The notes: generated by a model not told the origin, from the sequence alone. Positions 28,841 through 37,068 are shown, counted from the stretch's first letter. The stretch: 42,761 nucleotides of DNA from an uncultured Clostridia bacterium (GCA_944362695.1 CALVTQ010000081.1:1-42761), one strand, 5' to 3'. Program-made: numbers and translations.

Positions 28841-29776
28841 ATGAGCGAGCGCAACGGAAGAACGGCGTTTTTGACGCTTGAGGACAGCGACACGATGCAG
28901 AAGATCTGCCACGCGCTTTCCTCGCCGATCCGCATCGAGATCGTGCGCCTGCTGGGCTACAAGAGCATGGGCATCGGGCGGGACGCCGAGGAGCTGGACA
29001 TTCCGATATCCACGGCGGCGCAGGCCGTGCGCGTGCTCAAGGACGCAGGGCTCATCATCACGGAGAACCAGCCCGGCATGCGCGGCACGCTGCGCCTGTG
29101 CACACGGATGATGGACAGGGTCATGCTCAACCTCGTGCCGCAGGAGGATGTCCCGGCGCACTGCCTGACGCTGTGCATGCCCATCGGCGGATACAGCGCG
29201 GCGCAGGGCATCGTGCCGACCTGCGGCCTCGCGGATTTGAATGGATACATCGGCCCGGTCGACACGCCGGCGGCGTTCTATCTGCCGGGGCGCTTCGGTG
29301 CGCAGATCATCTGGATGCAGCGGGGGTTCCTCGAGTATCACTTTTCTGTGGTCGGGATGCAGGCCGGGGAGATCGAATGGCTCGAAATCTCGTTTGAGGC
29401 CTGCTCGGAGGCGCCCATGTACCGCGACCCGTGGAAGAGCGACATCGCGGTGGAGGTCAATGGCAGGCGGCTGGGCGTGTGGACGTCGCCGTGCGACTGC
29501 GGCGGACGGCACGGGTTTCTGACGCCGGAATGGTGGTTGGACACGAGCACGCAGTTCGGCTTCCTCAAGACGTGGCGCGTGGACGGCGGCGGGAGCTATC
29601 TGGACGGCAAGCGCATCGGCGATGTGACGATCGGGGAGCTGGCCATCGACCCGGAGCGCTACATCGGCGTCGCACCGGACGCCGTTCACGCGGGCGGCAT
29701 GAACATATTCGGCGATCGCTTCGGCGACTATCCGCAGGCGCTCCAGCTGCGCGTCGGATACGCCGCCAGGGAATAA
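28841..29776 (+). CDS. ArsR-type winged-helix regulator with large C-terminal domain
   Basis: A 311-residue protein. Residues about 14-90 form a winged helix of ArsR type (ICHALSSPIRIEIVRLLG, then ELDIPISTAAQAVRVLKDAGLI as the recognition region). The remaining 220 residues form a beta-rich domain of unknown function containing WLEISFEACSEAP, a Cys pair in SPCDCGGRHGFLTPEWW and aromatic-rich segments. That suggests carbohydrate or metal binding rather than the small arsenic sensor. GGAGG lies upstream. The gene immediately precedes a GH51 arabinofuranosidase with its own promoter, so control of that gene by an arabinose-containing ligand is a reasonable inference, not shown by the sequence. 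Confidence 0.8.
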   Translation: MSERNGRTAFLTLEDSDTMQKICHALSSPIRIEIVRLLGYKSMGIGRDAEELDIPISTAAQAVRVLKDAGLIITENQPGMRGTLRLCTRMMDRVMLNLVPQEDVPAHCLTLCMPIGGYSAAQGIVPTCGLADLNGYIGPVDTPAAFYLPGRFGAQIIWMQRGFLEYHFSVVGMQAGEIEWLEISFEACSEAPMYRDPWKSDIAVEVNGRRLGVWTSPCDCGGRHGFLTPEWWLDTSTQFGFLKTWRVDGGGSYLDGKRIGDVTIGELAIDPERYIGVAPDAVHAGGMNIFGDRFGDYPQALQLRVGYAARE

Positions 29777-29883
29777 GCCTGCCCTCAATCAAACCCAAAC
29801 GCCCGCCTGCATCTTTTGTCTGTGCGGCCGGGCTGCGCACTTCGGCTCATTTTGACAGGAGAACAGCATATGGCTTACATCGG

Positions 29884-29908
29884 GACTGTCGCATGCGGCA
29901 GTCTTTTT
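29884..29908 (+). terminator. Intrinsic terminator after the ArsR-like gene
   Basis: GACTGTCG (29884-29891), loop CATG, CGGCAGTC (29896-29903) with one wobble, followed by TTTTT. The 312-base gap between the regulator and the glycosidase gene (29777-30088) holds this hairpin, the promoter at 29982 and nothing else I can support. Confidence 0.85.
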
Positions 29909-29981
29909 GTATGTATTTGATACGCAAAACATGGAGCAAATGCAATGAAAAATCTTGATTTTGTGGAGTTTGCACAAAGTG

Positions 29982-30011
29982 TTGACGTAAATAATGGAGA
30001 GGTGATATACT
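29982..30011 (+). promoter_or_regulatory. Promoter of the GH51 arabinofuranosidase gene
   Basis: TTGACG (29982-29987), an 18-base spacer and TATACT (30006-30011), the latter preceded by TGA as an extended -10. It lies 77 bases upstream of the start codon. Confidence 0.75.
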
Positions 30012-30088
30012 GATGACGCGAAAAAGCGACAGGGGCAAACGACAGATTTGACGGAGGAAAGCTTGCCCTGGCGGAAAGGCGGATGAAC

Positions 30089-31597
30089 ATGAAAACAAGC
30101 AGGGCAACCATGCGCCCGGGCAGGGTGATGATGAAGCGCGACGCGATGATCTACGGCCACTTCATCGAGCACTTCCACAGGCAGATTTACGGCGGCGTAT
30201 ACGACCCGAACAGCCCGTTTGCGGGCGGCGACGGCCTGCGCACGGACGTGCTGGAGGCGATGAAGAAGATCCGCGTGCCGGTGCTGCGCTGGCCGGGCGG
30301 CTGCTTCGTCTCGAGCTACGACTGGAAGAAGGCCGTCGGCCCCAAGCGCACGCCCGTGTTTGACAAGGCATGGCGCGTGGAGGAGCCCAACACGTTCGGC
30401 ACGGACGAATACATCGCCATGTGCCGCAAGATCGGCTGCGAGCCGTATATCTGCACCAACGCGGGCACGGGCACGGCGCAGGAGATGAGCGACTGGGTCG
30501 AATACTGCAACCTGGAAAACGAGGGCGAGTTCGCCAAATGGCGCATCGCCAACGGACACGCGCAGCCTTACGGCGTCAAATACTGGTCGATCGGCAACGA
30601 GAATTACGGCTGGTGGGAACTGGGCGCGAAGTCCTCGGACGAGTGGTGCCGTCTGGCGACGGAGGCCGCAAAGCTGATGGTGCACGTCGACCCGGACGCA
30701 GAGCTGAGCGCGGCGGCGCTGACGGACATCGACTGGAACGTCAAGCTGCTCAGGCACTGCGGTCCGTGGCTCAAGTGGATTTCCATCCACAGATACTGGA
30801 ACCTCGCGCCCAACGAGAACGTGCTGGCCAATTATGAGCAGACGATGGCCTACACGGACGACCTCGATACAGACATCGCGAAGGTGCGCGGCCTGCTCAC
30901 GGCGATGGGGCTCGACAAGCAGATCAAAATCGCGTTCGACGAATGGAACCTGCGCGGCTGGCATCACCCGAACGTGCACACCATCCGTCAGGGCCGCACG
31001 AAGGACGAATACGTCACCCCGCGCGACAAGAACGACATCAACAGCGATTACACGATGGCCGACGCCGTGTTCACCGCGTGCTTTCTGAACACGCTCAACC
31101 GCAACGCCGACATTGTGGGCATGGCGAATTTCGCGCCGATCGCCAACACGCGCGGCTGCATCTACACCCACGAGGGCGGCATCGTGCTGCGCAGCACGTA
31201 TCACGTGTTCGACCTGTACGTCAACTACCTTGGAGACGAGATCCTCGACGGCTGGATGGACAGCCCCGAGACGATGACGGCGGGGCGGCTCGGCGGCGGC
31301 GAGGCGGTCGTTCCCGTGCTCGACGTGGTCTTCACAAGGCGCAGCGAGGACGGCGTGCTCGCCGTGGCCGCGGTCAACAAGCACGCGAGCGAGGCGCGCA
31401 GCCTCACGCTCACCCTTGAGGGCGGCGCGCAGGCGAAGGCATACCGCGTCATCACCGTGAACGGCGAGAGCACGGAGAGCTACAACGACGTCGGCATGGA
31501 GCAGGTGACGCTCGCACAGGGCGAATGGATGGCGGCGGACGGCGAGGTTTGCGTGACGCTCGCGCCGCACTCGGTCAACGTCATCCAGATCAAGTAA
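30089..31597 (+). CDS. Alpha-L-arabinofuranosidase, glycoside hydrolase family 51
   Basis: GH51 enzymes release terminal L-arabinofuranose from arabinan and arabinoxylan oligosaccharides with retention of configuration. The 502-residue length is standard. The opening GHFIEHFHRQIYGG, then LRWPGGCFVSSYDW, and the catalytic acid/base Glu171 in SIGNENYGWW are present, as is the nucleophile Glu285 in IAFDEWNLRGW. A C-terminal beta-sandwich domain follows. There is no signal peptide, so it acts in the cytoplasm on imported oligosaccharides. I prefer ATG 30089, nine bases after AAGG. An ATG six bases earlier leaves too little spacing. It is monocistronic and ends before a strong terminator. No arabinose catabolic genes or transporter are visible beside it. 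Confidence 0.95.
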   Translation: MKTSRATMRPGRVMMKRDAMIYGHFIEHFHRQIYGGVYDPNSPFAGGDGLRTDVLEAMKKIRVPVLRWPGGCFVSSYDWKKAVGPKRTPVFDKAWRVEEPNTFGTDEYIAMCRKIGCEPYICTNAGTGTAQEMSDWVEYCNLENEGEFAKWRIANGHAQPYGVKYWSIGNENYGWWELGAKSSDEWCRLATEAAKLMVHVDPDAELSAAALTDIDWNVKLLRHCGPWLKWISIHRYWNLAPNENVLANYEQTMAYTDDLDTDIAKVRGLLTAMGLDKQIKIAFDEWNLRGWHHPNVHTIRQGRTKDEYVTPRDKNDINSDYTMADAVFTACFLNTLNRNADIVGMANFAPIANTRGCIYTHEGGIVLRSTYHVFDLYVNYLGDEILDGWMDSPETMTAGRLGGGEAVVPVLDVVFTRRSEDGVLAVAAVNKHASEARSLTLTLEGGAQAKAYRVITVNGESTESYNDVGMEQVTLAQGEWMAADGEVCVTLAPHSVNVIQIK

Positions 31598-31659
31598 AAC
31601 GCAGAATATGAAATGACCCGCGCCCGCTGAAGCGGCGGGACGGGCGGCAGGACAAAAAC

Positions 31660-31721
31660 GCGCTACCCTTGCGCAATGCGGTCAAGACACACGCCGCAGC
31701 ACGCAAGGGGGCGCTTTTTTT
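31660..31721 (+). terminator. Intrinsic terminator after the GH51 gene
   Basis: GCGCTACCCTTGCG (31660-31673) pairs with CGCAAGGGGGCGC (31702-31714) around a small internal loop. An inner GCGG/CCGC pairing is present, and seven T residues follow. The rest of the 287-base gap to 31885 shows no further feature I can support. Confidence 0.85.
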
Positions 31722-31884
31722 GTAAAATATGCGAAGAATGTGGCATAGAGAAGGGATGAAAATTGTAAAAGGATGACAGATTTGAACGCGTGCGCGCCGG
31801 GGACGCAAAATTGCGGCGCGGATTGCGTCTAATGATATGAAGACAAAATGCGCCGGACGCGCGCAAAACAAAGGAGAATGGGCG

Positions 31885-33063
31885 ATGAAAGGAATGTGGA
31901 TGGCTGCCGTGCTCGCGCTTGCTGTGGCGGTCTGCGGCGGGGCGATGGCCGAGGGGCGCATGAGCATCGCGCAGCTGCACGAAGATACGGACGCCTATTG
32001 GGATGGCGCATACGAGGCATACGGGCGGGAGATCGCGTTCCATGCGCCGGTCTACGTGCCGGACGTGGAGGCGATGCCCGTGCTGACGGTGACGTGGAAC
32101 ACGGTCGGGGACATGACGCTGCCGGAGGGCATCGTGCTTGGAAATCACGACGCGCACACCCAGTGTTTCGGCAAGGAGGAGAAGCTCACCAGGGGTTACT
32201 GGGAAACGCATTACTATTATAATCCGTGGTAGCAGGAGGGCAGCGCGTGGGCCGAAACATGCTTCGCGGAGAACAACCCCATGTCGCTGGCGGATGCGTT
32301 TGAGGATATGCAGAATCTCGTGGACGCCGTCTGGGGCGCGGGCAAATACGGCGTCTTCCCGACGCTGGCCAGCGTGTCGCCCGCCTCGAGGTCAAAGGGC
32401 GAGTTCGTGGACTTCTCCGGCATGCCGGGCTACGAGGCCTACACCGGCAAGGGCGTCTACACGCTGAGATTCAACCTGACGATGCACGGCGTGCCGGTCT
32501 TCATGGGCGCGTCGCAAGGATACAGATACGGGTCGGACATCAAGACGCTTTCCGGGGTTTGGCATGAGGCGAATATTGAAGTCGTCAACTATCTGGCGCC
32601 GGGCAACTTCTATGTCGCTGCCGCCACTGTCTACAAGGAGACCGGCGCGGCGGTTGAGGACATCCCGCTCTGCCCGTTTGAGGACATCAAAGCCGAGGTC
32701 GAGCGGCTCATCGAGCGGGGCAACATCCGCCATGTCTACGGCCTGCGGCTGGGGTATGTCGTCTTCCTCAAGCAGAACGAGCGCTACGACTATGCGCATT
32801 ACAGCGAGGAGATGGCGGCGGCGGAGTATCTGGCCGTGCCGACGTGGATCGTCGAGTGCACATACGCAAAGAGCGCAACGGAGAAAATCATGACCGCCCC
32901 TGCGCCGCCGGAGAACGAGGACGAGGTGCGCAATCACGGCGACATCAGATACCGCAAGCTGATGATCAACGCGCAGACGGGCGAGGCGTACGACCCGTAT
33001 TCGGCTGTGAACCAAAGGAAGTACATGGAAGGGATTACCGCGCCGGACATCGAGACGTGGTGA
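31885..33063 (+). pseudogene. Secreted protein gene interrupted by an in-frame UAG
   Basis: One reading frame runs from ATG 31885 (behind AAAGGAGA) to TGA 33061-33063 and would encode 392 residues, but TAG at 32230-32232 splits it. The first 115 residues carry a signal peptide (MKGMWMAAVLALAVAVCGGAMAEG) and end HYYYNPW. The second part continues in the same frame with QEGSAWAETC and 260 residues from ATG 32281, with no loss of protein character. The context TGG TAG CAG is one transition from TGG CAG CAG. A weak GGAGA before ATG 32281 could allow reinitiation without the signal peptide. I do not recognise the family. It precedes two permease genes and an ATPase, and its signal peptide suggests an extracytoplasmic or lipid-facing partner. 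Possibilities are a recent null mutation, read-through, or a base error. Confidence 0.75.
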
Positions 33064-33085
33064 CGCGCAGGAAAGGGGAACGGAT

Positions 33086-33874
33086 GTGAAGGAAGAGCTC
33101 AAATCCGCGTTTGTGAGCTGGCGGTTCGCGCTGGCGTTCGCCGTGATGCTGACGTGCTTTCTGGGGTACTCGCTGCCCTCGTGGATCTTCAGCGCCGATT
33201 GGGGCGACGAGTTCCGGGAGGGCGCGCTCCAGCTGTCCGTCGGGGGCATCTTTTTCGGCGGGGCGATGCTGCTGCTGCCGTTCTGCGCGTCCGTGCCGCA
33301 TGCGACGAGCCAGGTCGACGAGATCCGCACGTCGTATCTCAACTGGAAGGTCATCCGCAGCTCGGTCGGGCATTACGCCGCATGCAAGGTCACCGCGACG
33401 ATGCTCAGCGCGGCGGCGGCGACGGGGATGGCGTTTGCGGTACACGCGCTCGTGTGGAACAACATCGCGTATCCATACGATCTGGCGGCGCACCCGTATC
33501 AGGAGGTGCCGTTCGGCCCGTCGTGCATCTATGCGCAGTGGACGGACGTGTGCTATGCGCTGCCCATCTACGTGTGGATGGCGGGCGGCATCGCGCTGTG
33601 CGCGGCGGTCTGGTCGGTGACGGCGCTGGCGGTGTCCGTCTGGGTGCCGGACAAGCTGCTGACGATCACGATCCCGGTGTGCCTGTGCGAACTGTGGTCG
33701 TGCCGGATTTTCTACCACCTGTTCGGGCTGAATGTGCCGCATCCGGCTGCGCTGTACAACGACGCGCTGACGGCGAACGAGGCACGCCGGTCGCTGTGCA
33801 TGTACGGCCTGCTGCTCATCGCCAGCCTGATCGTCTATCTGCTCGGACTGCGAAGGAGGGTTCAGCATGCGTGA
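33086..33874 (+). CDS. ABC-2-like membrane permease, first subunit
   Basis: A 262-residue membrane protein with about six hydrophobic segments at 10-33, 50-72, 98-122, 155-187, 192-212 and 238-256. It starts with GTG at 33086 behind AAAGGGGAA. The segment after helix 2 (ATSQVDEIRTSYLNWKVIRSS) resembles the cytoplasmic elbow of ABC-2 permeases. No catalytic motif is visible. It overlaps the second permease by eight bases, and an ATPase gene follows, so the three form one transporter. Such three-gene sets in Firmicutes often serve antimicrobial peptide immunity or export of small molecules. The substrate here is unknown. Confidence 0.8.
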   Translation: MKEELKSAFVSWRFALAFAVMLTCFLGYSLPSWIFSADWGDEFREGALQLSVGGIFFGGAMLLLPFCASVPHATSQVDEIRTSYLNWKVIRSSVGHYAACKVTATMLSAAAATGMAFAVHALVWNNIAYPYDLAAHPYQEVPFGPSCIYAQWTDVCYALPIYVWMAGGIALCAAVWSVTALAVSVWVPDKLLTITIPVCLCELWSCRIFYHLFGLNVPHPAALYNDALTANEARRSLCMYGLLLIASLIVYLLGLRRRVQHA

Positions 33875-34736
33875 GCGCGGGAGGGCGAGGCCCATGCAGG
33901 GGGTGCTCGCGATGGCGGCGGCGAATTTCGATTCGTGGCTTCATTCGCCGAGGACGATCATCATGCTCGTGTTCATCGCGGCGATCTGCTATCTGCAGAT
34001 GTGCGGATACCGGATGACGCTCGAGGAGACCGGCTACACGATGCACATGGGCGAGACGCTGTTTTACGAATTCAACTTCGGATGCAACATGCCGATGACG
34101 ACGGCGCTGTTTCTGGTCATGGTCAGCGAGCTGCCCCGGCGCATCGCGTTTCAGCAATATGCGCTCGTGCGCAGCAGCCGGATGCGCTGGATGGCAGCGC
34201 AGGTGGTCTACTGCATGATGATGGTCGCGGCGATGCTGCTGCTGATTCTGCTGTGCATCACGCTGCTTGCGCTGCCGCTGATCACGCCGGGGACGGGATG
34301 GAGCGACGCGCAGCGGATCGCCGCCGGGGTCATCGAGCCGCAGGAGGCGCTGATTGAGCCATACATCATGGCGCGCTTCACGCCCGCGACGGCGCTGCTG
34401 GCGGCGATGCTGCCGATGATGTTTTTCTGGCTGACGATGGTTTTGGTCATCCTTCTCTTTGGCGTATGGGGCGCGCCGGTGGTGGGCGTGGTGGCCTACA
34501 GGTTCATCGTGGTCGCGCATGTGACGATCTATTTCGAGTATTTCCCGATCCCCATGAGCATGCCGATGCACTTTGCGACGCTGCGCACCGTCATGAGCGG
34601 GTATGAGGGGGAGGAAATGCGGCGGCTTGTGGGCGTGGCGGCGGGCTATCTGGCGCTCATCGCCGCGCTGGTGGGTGCGATGCTCCTGCGCGTTCGCGGG
34701 GCGGAGCTCAATTTCTATGCGGAGAACAGGTTTTAA
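33867..34736 (+). CDS. ABC-2-like membrane permease, second subunit
   Basis: A 289-residue membrane protein with hydrophobic segments at about 32-50, 70-90, 112-137, 172-215 and 250-275. Its first 30 residues are cytoplasmic and basic. The start ATG lies inside the end of the preceding permease gene (eight-base overlap), and the ATPase gene begins 12 bases after its stop. It resembles the first subunit in size and layout but not in sequence, which suggests a heterodimeric membrane domain. Confidence 0.8.
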   Translation: MRERGRARPMQGVLAMAAANFDSWLHSPRTIIMLVFIAAICYLQMCGYRMTLEETGYTMHMGETLFYEFNFGCNMPMTTALFLVMVSELPRRIAFQQYALVRSSRMRWMAAQVVYCMMMVAAMLLLILLCITLLALPLITPGTGWSDAQRIAAGVIEPQEALIEPYIMARFTPATALLAAMLPMMFFWLTMVLVILLFGVWGAPVVGVVAYRFIVVAHVTIYFEYFPIPMSMPMHFATLRTVMSGYEGEEMRRLVGVAAGYLALIAALVGAMLLRVRGAELNFYAENRF

Positions 34737-34748
34737 GGAGGGGCGCTC

Positions 34749-35399
34749 GTGATTCAGATTCAGCGCGTGACCAAGGTATACGGGAAGCAGACGGTGCTGC
34801 GCGAGGTGACGGTGACGCGGGAGGCGGGAACGATCTACGGTCTCGTGGGCGTCAACGGGAGCGGAAAGACGACGCTCATGCGCTGCATATGCGGCTTCAC
34901 CAGGCCCACGAGCGGGCGCATTTACGTCGGCGGCGATGAGATCGGCCGCGACGTCGATTTCCCGCGCAGGACGGGCATCATCATCGAGACGCCGGGCTTC
35001 CTGCCGCATTACAGCGGGCTGCGCAACCTGCTGATTCTGGCGAGCGTATCGCGCGGCGCGGACAGGGCGCGGGCCGAGGCGGTCATGCGCATGGTGGGCC
35101 TTGACCCGGCCGACCGCAAGCGCGTGGGGCAGTATTCGCTCGGCATGCGCCAGCGGCTGGGCATCGCGCAGGCCATCATGGAGGACCCGGACATCCTCAT
35201 CCTCGACGAGCCGTTCAACGGCCTTGACGCGAGCGGCATGGAGGAGATTCACGCGCTGTTTGATACGCTCAGGCGGCAGGGAAAGACGATCCTGCTGGCG
35301 AGCCACAGCGCCGCGGACATCAGCCGGGCGTGCGATGTCGTGTTTGAGATTCGGGATGGGATGATGGCGGACATGCCCAAGCGGACGGCGCTTCGGTGA
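34749..35399 (+). CDS. ABC transporter ATP-binding protein
   Basis: A 216-residue ATPase of the CcmA/BcrA-like group. Walker A GVNGSGKTT is at about 34-42, the Q-loop region at ETPGFLPHYSGL, signature YSLGMRQRLGIAQAIM (about 128-143), Walker B ILILDEPFNGLD (about 148-159) and H-loop ASHSA. A single-domain protein without the C-terminal extension, it starts with GTG behind AAGGAGG. With the two permeases it forms a complete three-subunit transporter. It is followed by a strong terminator. Confidence 0.92.
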   Translation: MIQIQRVTKVYGKQTVLREVTVTREAGTIYGLVGVNGSGKTTLMRCICGFTRPTSGRIYVGGDEIGRDVDFPRRTGIIIETPGFLPHYSGLRNLLILASVSRGADRARAEAVMRMVGLDPADRKRVGQYSLGMRQRLGIAQAIMEDPDILILDEPFNGLDASGMEEIHALFDTLRRQGKTILLASHSAADISRACDVVFEIRDGMMADMPKRTALR

Positions 35400-35499
35400 T
35401 GGGGCCGCGAGCAGGCTGGAGAAACAAAGCGCGAAACGAGGATGCGAGGGCGCGGACGAGGGGCGCCCGAGCCGCACGATAACGGTATAACAAAATTGA

Positions 35500-35546
35500 A
35501 CAGCCGAACCCGATTGCGATCATCGGATGGGTTCGGCTGTTTTTTT
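35500..35546 (+). terminator. Intrinsic terminator of the three-gene ABC operon
   Basis: ACAGCCGAACCC (35500-35511) pairs perfectly over twelve bases with GGGTTCGGCTGT (35529-35540), followed by six T residues. Downstream, a perfect GCAAAGC/GCTTTGC palindrome lies at 35566-35580. Confidence 0.92.
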
Positions 35547-35653
35547 ATTACGGATGGAGGGCGGGGCAAAGCGGCTTTGCGCCAAATTTGCGGAATAAAA
35601 CAAAAGACTTATGAACAGCGTTCAAAAGCCTTGTCATTGCAATGATAGAATGA

Positions 35654-35678
35654 TGTCGTAAAATGAAAGTGTTTGCGA
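35654..35678 (+). repeat. Left 25-bp inverted repeat (candidate recombination site)
   Basis: Perfect reverse complement of 37044-37068. It lies 201 bases upstream of the recombinase start. The neighbouring bases on either side do not extend the match, so the boundaries are sharp. Confidence 0.9.
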
Positions 35679-35879
35679 TATCAGGTGAATTGCATAACCC
35701 GAAACCGACACACGCACATTAGTCATACGCCTATTATACGAAACTCTATATCAAAAGTCAATATTACATCGGAATTTAAAAACACGTGCGGCACTGTGCA
35801 GACCGATACGGCAAAAACGTACCGATAAAATAAGCCGTCAAAAGAGCCGTCACGAACAGAAGAAGAGGAGGAGAGCAGC
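35679..35879 (+). promoter_or_regulatory. Recombinase upstream region with paired AGCCGTC motifs
   Basis: AT-rich DNA with TATTAT at 35732-35737 as a possible -10 but no good -35. ACCGATA occurs twice (near 35802 and 35821). A 15-base direct repeat ATAAGCCGTCAAAAG at 35830-35844 is followed at once by a second AGCCGTC. The same block recurs just after the recombinase gene. These resemble arm-type binding sites of tyrosine recombinases or regulator sites. Confidence 0.4.
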
Positions 35880-36977
35880 ATGGCACGACGCGGCGAAAAC
35901 ATTTATAAGAGGAAGGACGGGCGATATGAAGGACGATACGTGATCGGTAAGAGTCGCGATGGCAAAACACGCTTCGGCTATGTCTATGGTCGGCTTTATC
36001 ACGATGTGCGCCGTAGATTGACGCTGATGAAGGCGGAGCAGACCGATAAGCAGACGCAGCCGGCGGGCTATCGCGGGACGGTATCGGACTGGATGCATGT
36101 ATGGATGCGGGATGTTCTGTCCGTACAAGTCAAGCCGTCTTCCTATCAGGTCTACCTCGGGAGGCTGGAGCGTCACATCCTTCCTGCGCTCGGACAGATT
36201 CCGCTGGCGAAGCTCAGCGCTACGGATGTGCGCGAATTTCTTGACAAGCTGCTGGCCTCCGGGCTGGCGGCGAGCACCGTATCCGGCATCTATCGCCTTT
36301 TGGCCGCCGCGCTTCGTTATGCGCACGAGGATGGTCTTTTGACCCAAAATCCGTGCAGAAAGATTCGCCTTTCACAGAACGACGTCACGGAGCAGCATGT
36401 TTTGAACAGGCAGGAACAGCGAAAGATCCGTGATGCAGCCACGGCTGCGCAAGATCTGCCGGCGCTTTTGAGTCTGTACACGGGCATGCGGTTGGGCGAG
36501 GTCTGTGCGCTGGCGTGGTCGGATATCGACTGGGCGCGCAAAACCATTGTTGTGCGCCGAACCGTACAGCGCTTGGCAAGCTCCTGTGACGGCGCGAAGA
36601 CAAAGCTGACGATCGGCACGCCGAAGACGCGGCAGTCCCGGCGGCATATTCCCGTGCCGGACTTTATTCTCGAACGTCTGGCGCACATGCGGAAAGATGT
36701 GCAGGGCGAATTCGTCTTCGGAAACAGAGACCGCGCCGCCGAGCCGCGCACGATACAACGCCGCCTGAAAAAGCTGGCCGAACGCCTGAACATGACAGAC
36801 GTACATTTCCACACGCTTCGCCACACCTTTGAGACGAGGCTTTTTGAATTGGGCGTGGATGTCAAAACGGTGAGTGCGCTGCTTGGGCACTCGTCGGCCA
36901 AAACGACGCTTGATTTTTATGCGCATAGCCTCATGGAAAACAGACGGCGGGCTGTACAGCTGCTGATATCCTGCTGA
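35880..36977 (+). CDS. Tyrosine recombinase (phage-integrase family)
   Basis: A 365-residue recombinase with the three expected parts: an N-terminal arm-binding segment (about 1-60, with RKDGRYEGRYV), a core-binding SAM-like domain (about 65-160) and a catalytic domain. The active site is complete: Arg204 (TGMRLGE), Lys249 (TPKT), His311 and Arg314 (HTLRH), His337 (LLGHSS) and the nucleophile Tyr347 (DFYAHS). GAGGAGGAGAG precedes the ATG. No excisionase, replication, relaxase or phage structural gene is adjacent. Instead the gene is enclosed by perfect 25-bp inverted repeats, so it more likely inverts its own segment than integrates an element. An N-terminal arm domain suggests arm-type sites, matched by the AGCCGTC repeats on both sides of the gene. 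Confidence 0.93.
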   Translation: MARRGENIYKRKDGRYEGRYVIGKSRDGKTRFGYVYGRLYHDVRRRLTLMKAEQTDKQTQPAGYRGTVSDWMHVWMRDVLSVQVKPSSYQVYLGRLERHILPALGQIPLAKLSATDVREFLDKLLASGLAASTVSGIYRLLAAALRYAHEDGLLTQNPCRKIRLSQNDVTEQHVLNRQEQRKIRDAATAAQDLPALLSLYTGMRLGEVCALAWSDIDWARKTIVVRRTVQRLASSCDGAKTKLTIGTPKTRQSRRHIPVPDFILERLAHMRKDVQGEFVFGNRDRAAEPRTIQRRLKKLAERLNMTDVHFHTLRHTFETRLFELGVDVKTVSALLGHSSAKTTLDFYAHSLMENRRRAVQLLISC

Positions 36978-36980
36978 ACG

Positions 36981-36995
36981 ATAAGCCGTCAAAAG
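36981..36995 (+). repeat. Direct repeat ATAAGCCGTCAAAAG, copy after the recombinase gene
   Basis: Identical to 35830-35844 on the other side of the recombinase gene, and like it followed by another GCCGTC. The two copies are 1151 bases apart and lie inside the 25-bp inverted repeats. Confidence 0.8.
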
Positions 36996-37035
36996 CCGTC
37001 TATGATATCAAAAAATTCTGCTGTATATAGCTGTT

Positions 37036-37064
37036 TTGACCCTTCGCAAACACTTTCATTTTAC
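37036..37064 (+). promoter_or_regulatory. Candidate promoter across the right inverted repeat
   Basis: TTGACC (37036-37041) lies just inside the invertible segment. A 17-base spacer leads to TTTTAC (37059-37064) inside the repeat. The -10 is poor. If real, inversion would swap the -35 for an unrelated sequence while keeping the -10, giving on/off control of the helicase gene. Confidence 0.3.
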
Positions 37065-37068
37065 GACA
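37044..37068 (-). repeat. Right 25-bp inverted repeat (candidate recombination site)
   Basis: Perfect reverse complement of 35654-35678. It ends 38 bases before the helicase start codon and begins 66 bases after the recombinase stop. Confidence 0.9.

Larger units (their letters stand above)
35654..37068. mobile_element. Putative invertible or mobile element bounded by perfect 25-bp inverted repeats
   Basis: The 25 bases at 35654-35678 are the exact reverse complement of those at 37044-37068 (core CGTAAAATGAAAGTGTTTGC on the left). Between them lie 1365 bases that contain one gene, a tyrosine recombinase. There is no obvious target duplication outside the repeats. A tyrosine recombinase within perfect inverted repeats is the layout of a self-encoded inversion switch (inverton). 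A compact transposon with terminal inverted repeats is the alternative. The right repeat ends 38 bases before the helicase start codon, so the promoter of that gene must lie in or across the element's right edge. Confidence 0.75.

Noticed and set aside
29870..29920. Possible 16-codon leader frame behind AGGAGAA with the terminator inside it
   Set aside because: Its residues show no bias toward a sensed amino acid, the hairpin works as the terminator of the upstream gene, and the next promoter lies downstream of it, so an attenuator role is not supported.
32230..32232. UAG recoding (Gln or pyrrolysine) as a genome-wide feature
   Set aside because: A TAG ends the gene at 150-650, and only one in-frame TAG is seen in the window, so a local mutation, read-through or base error is simpler.
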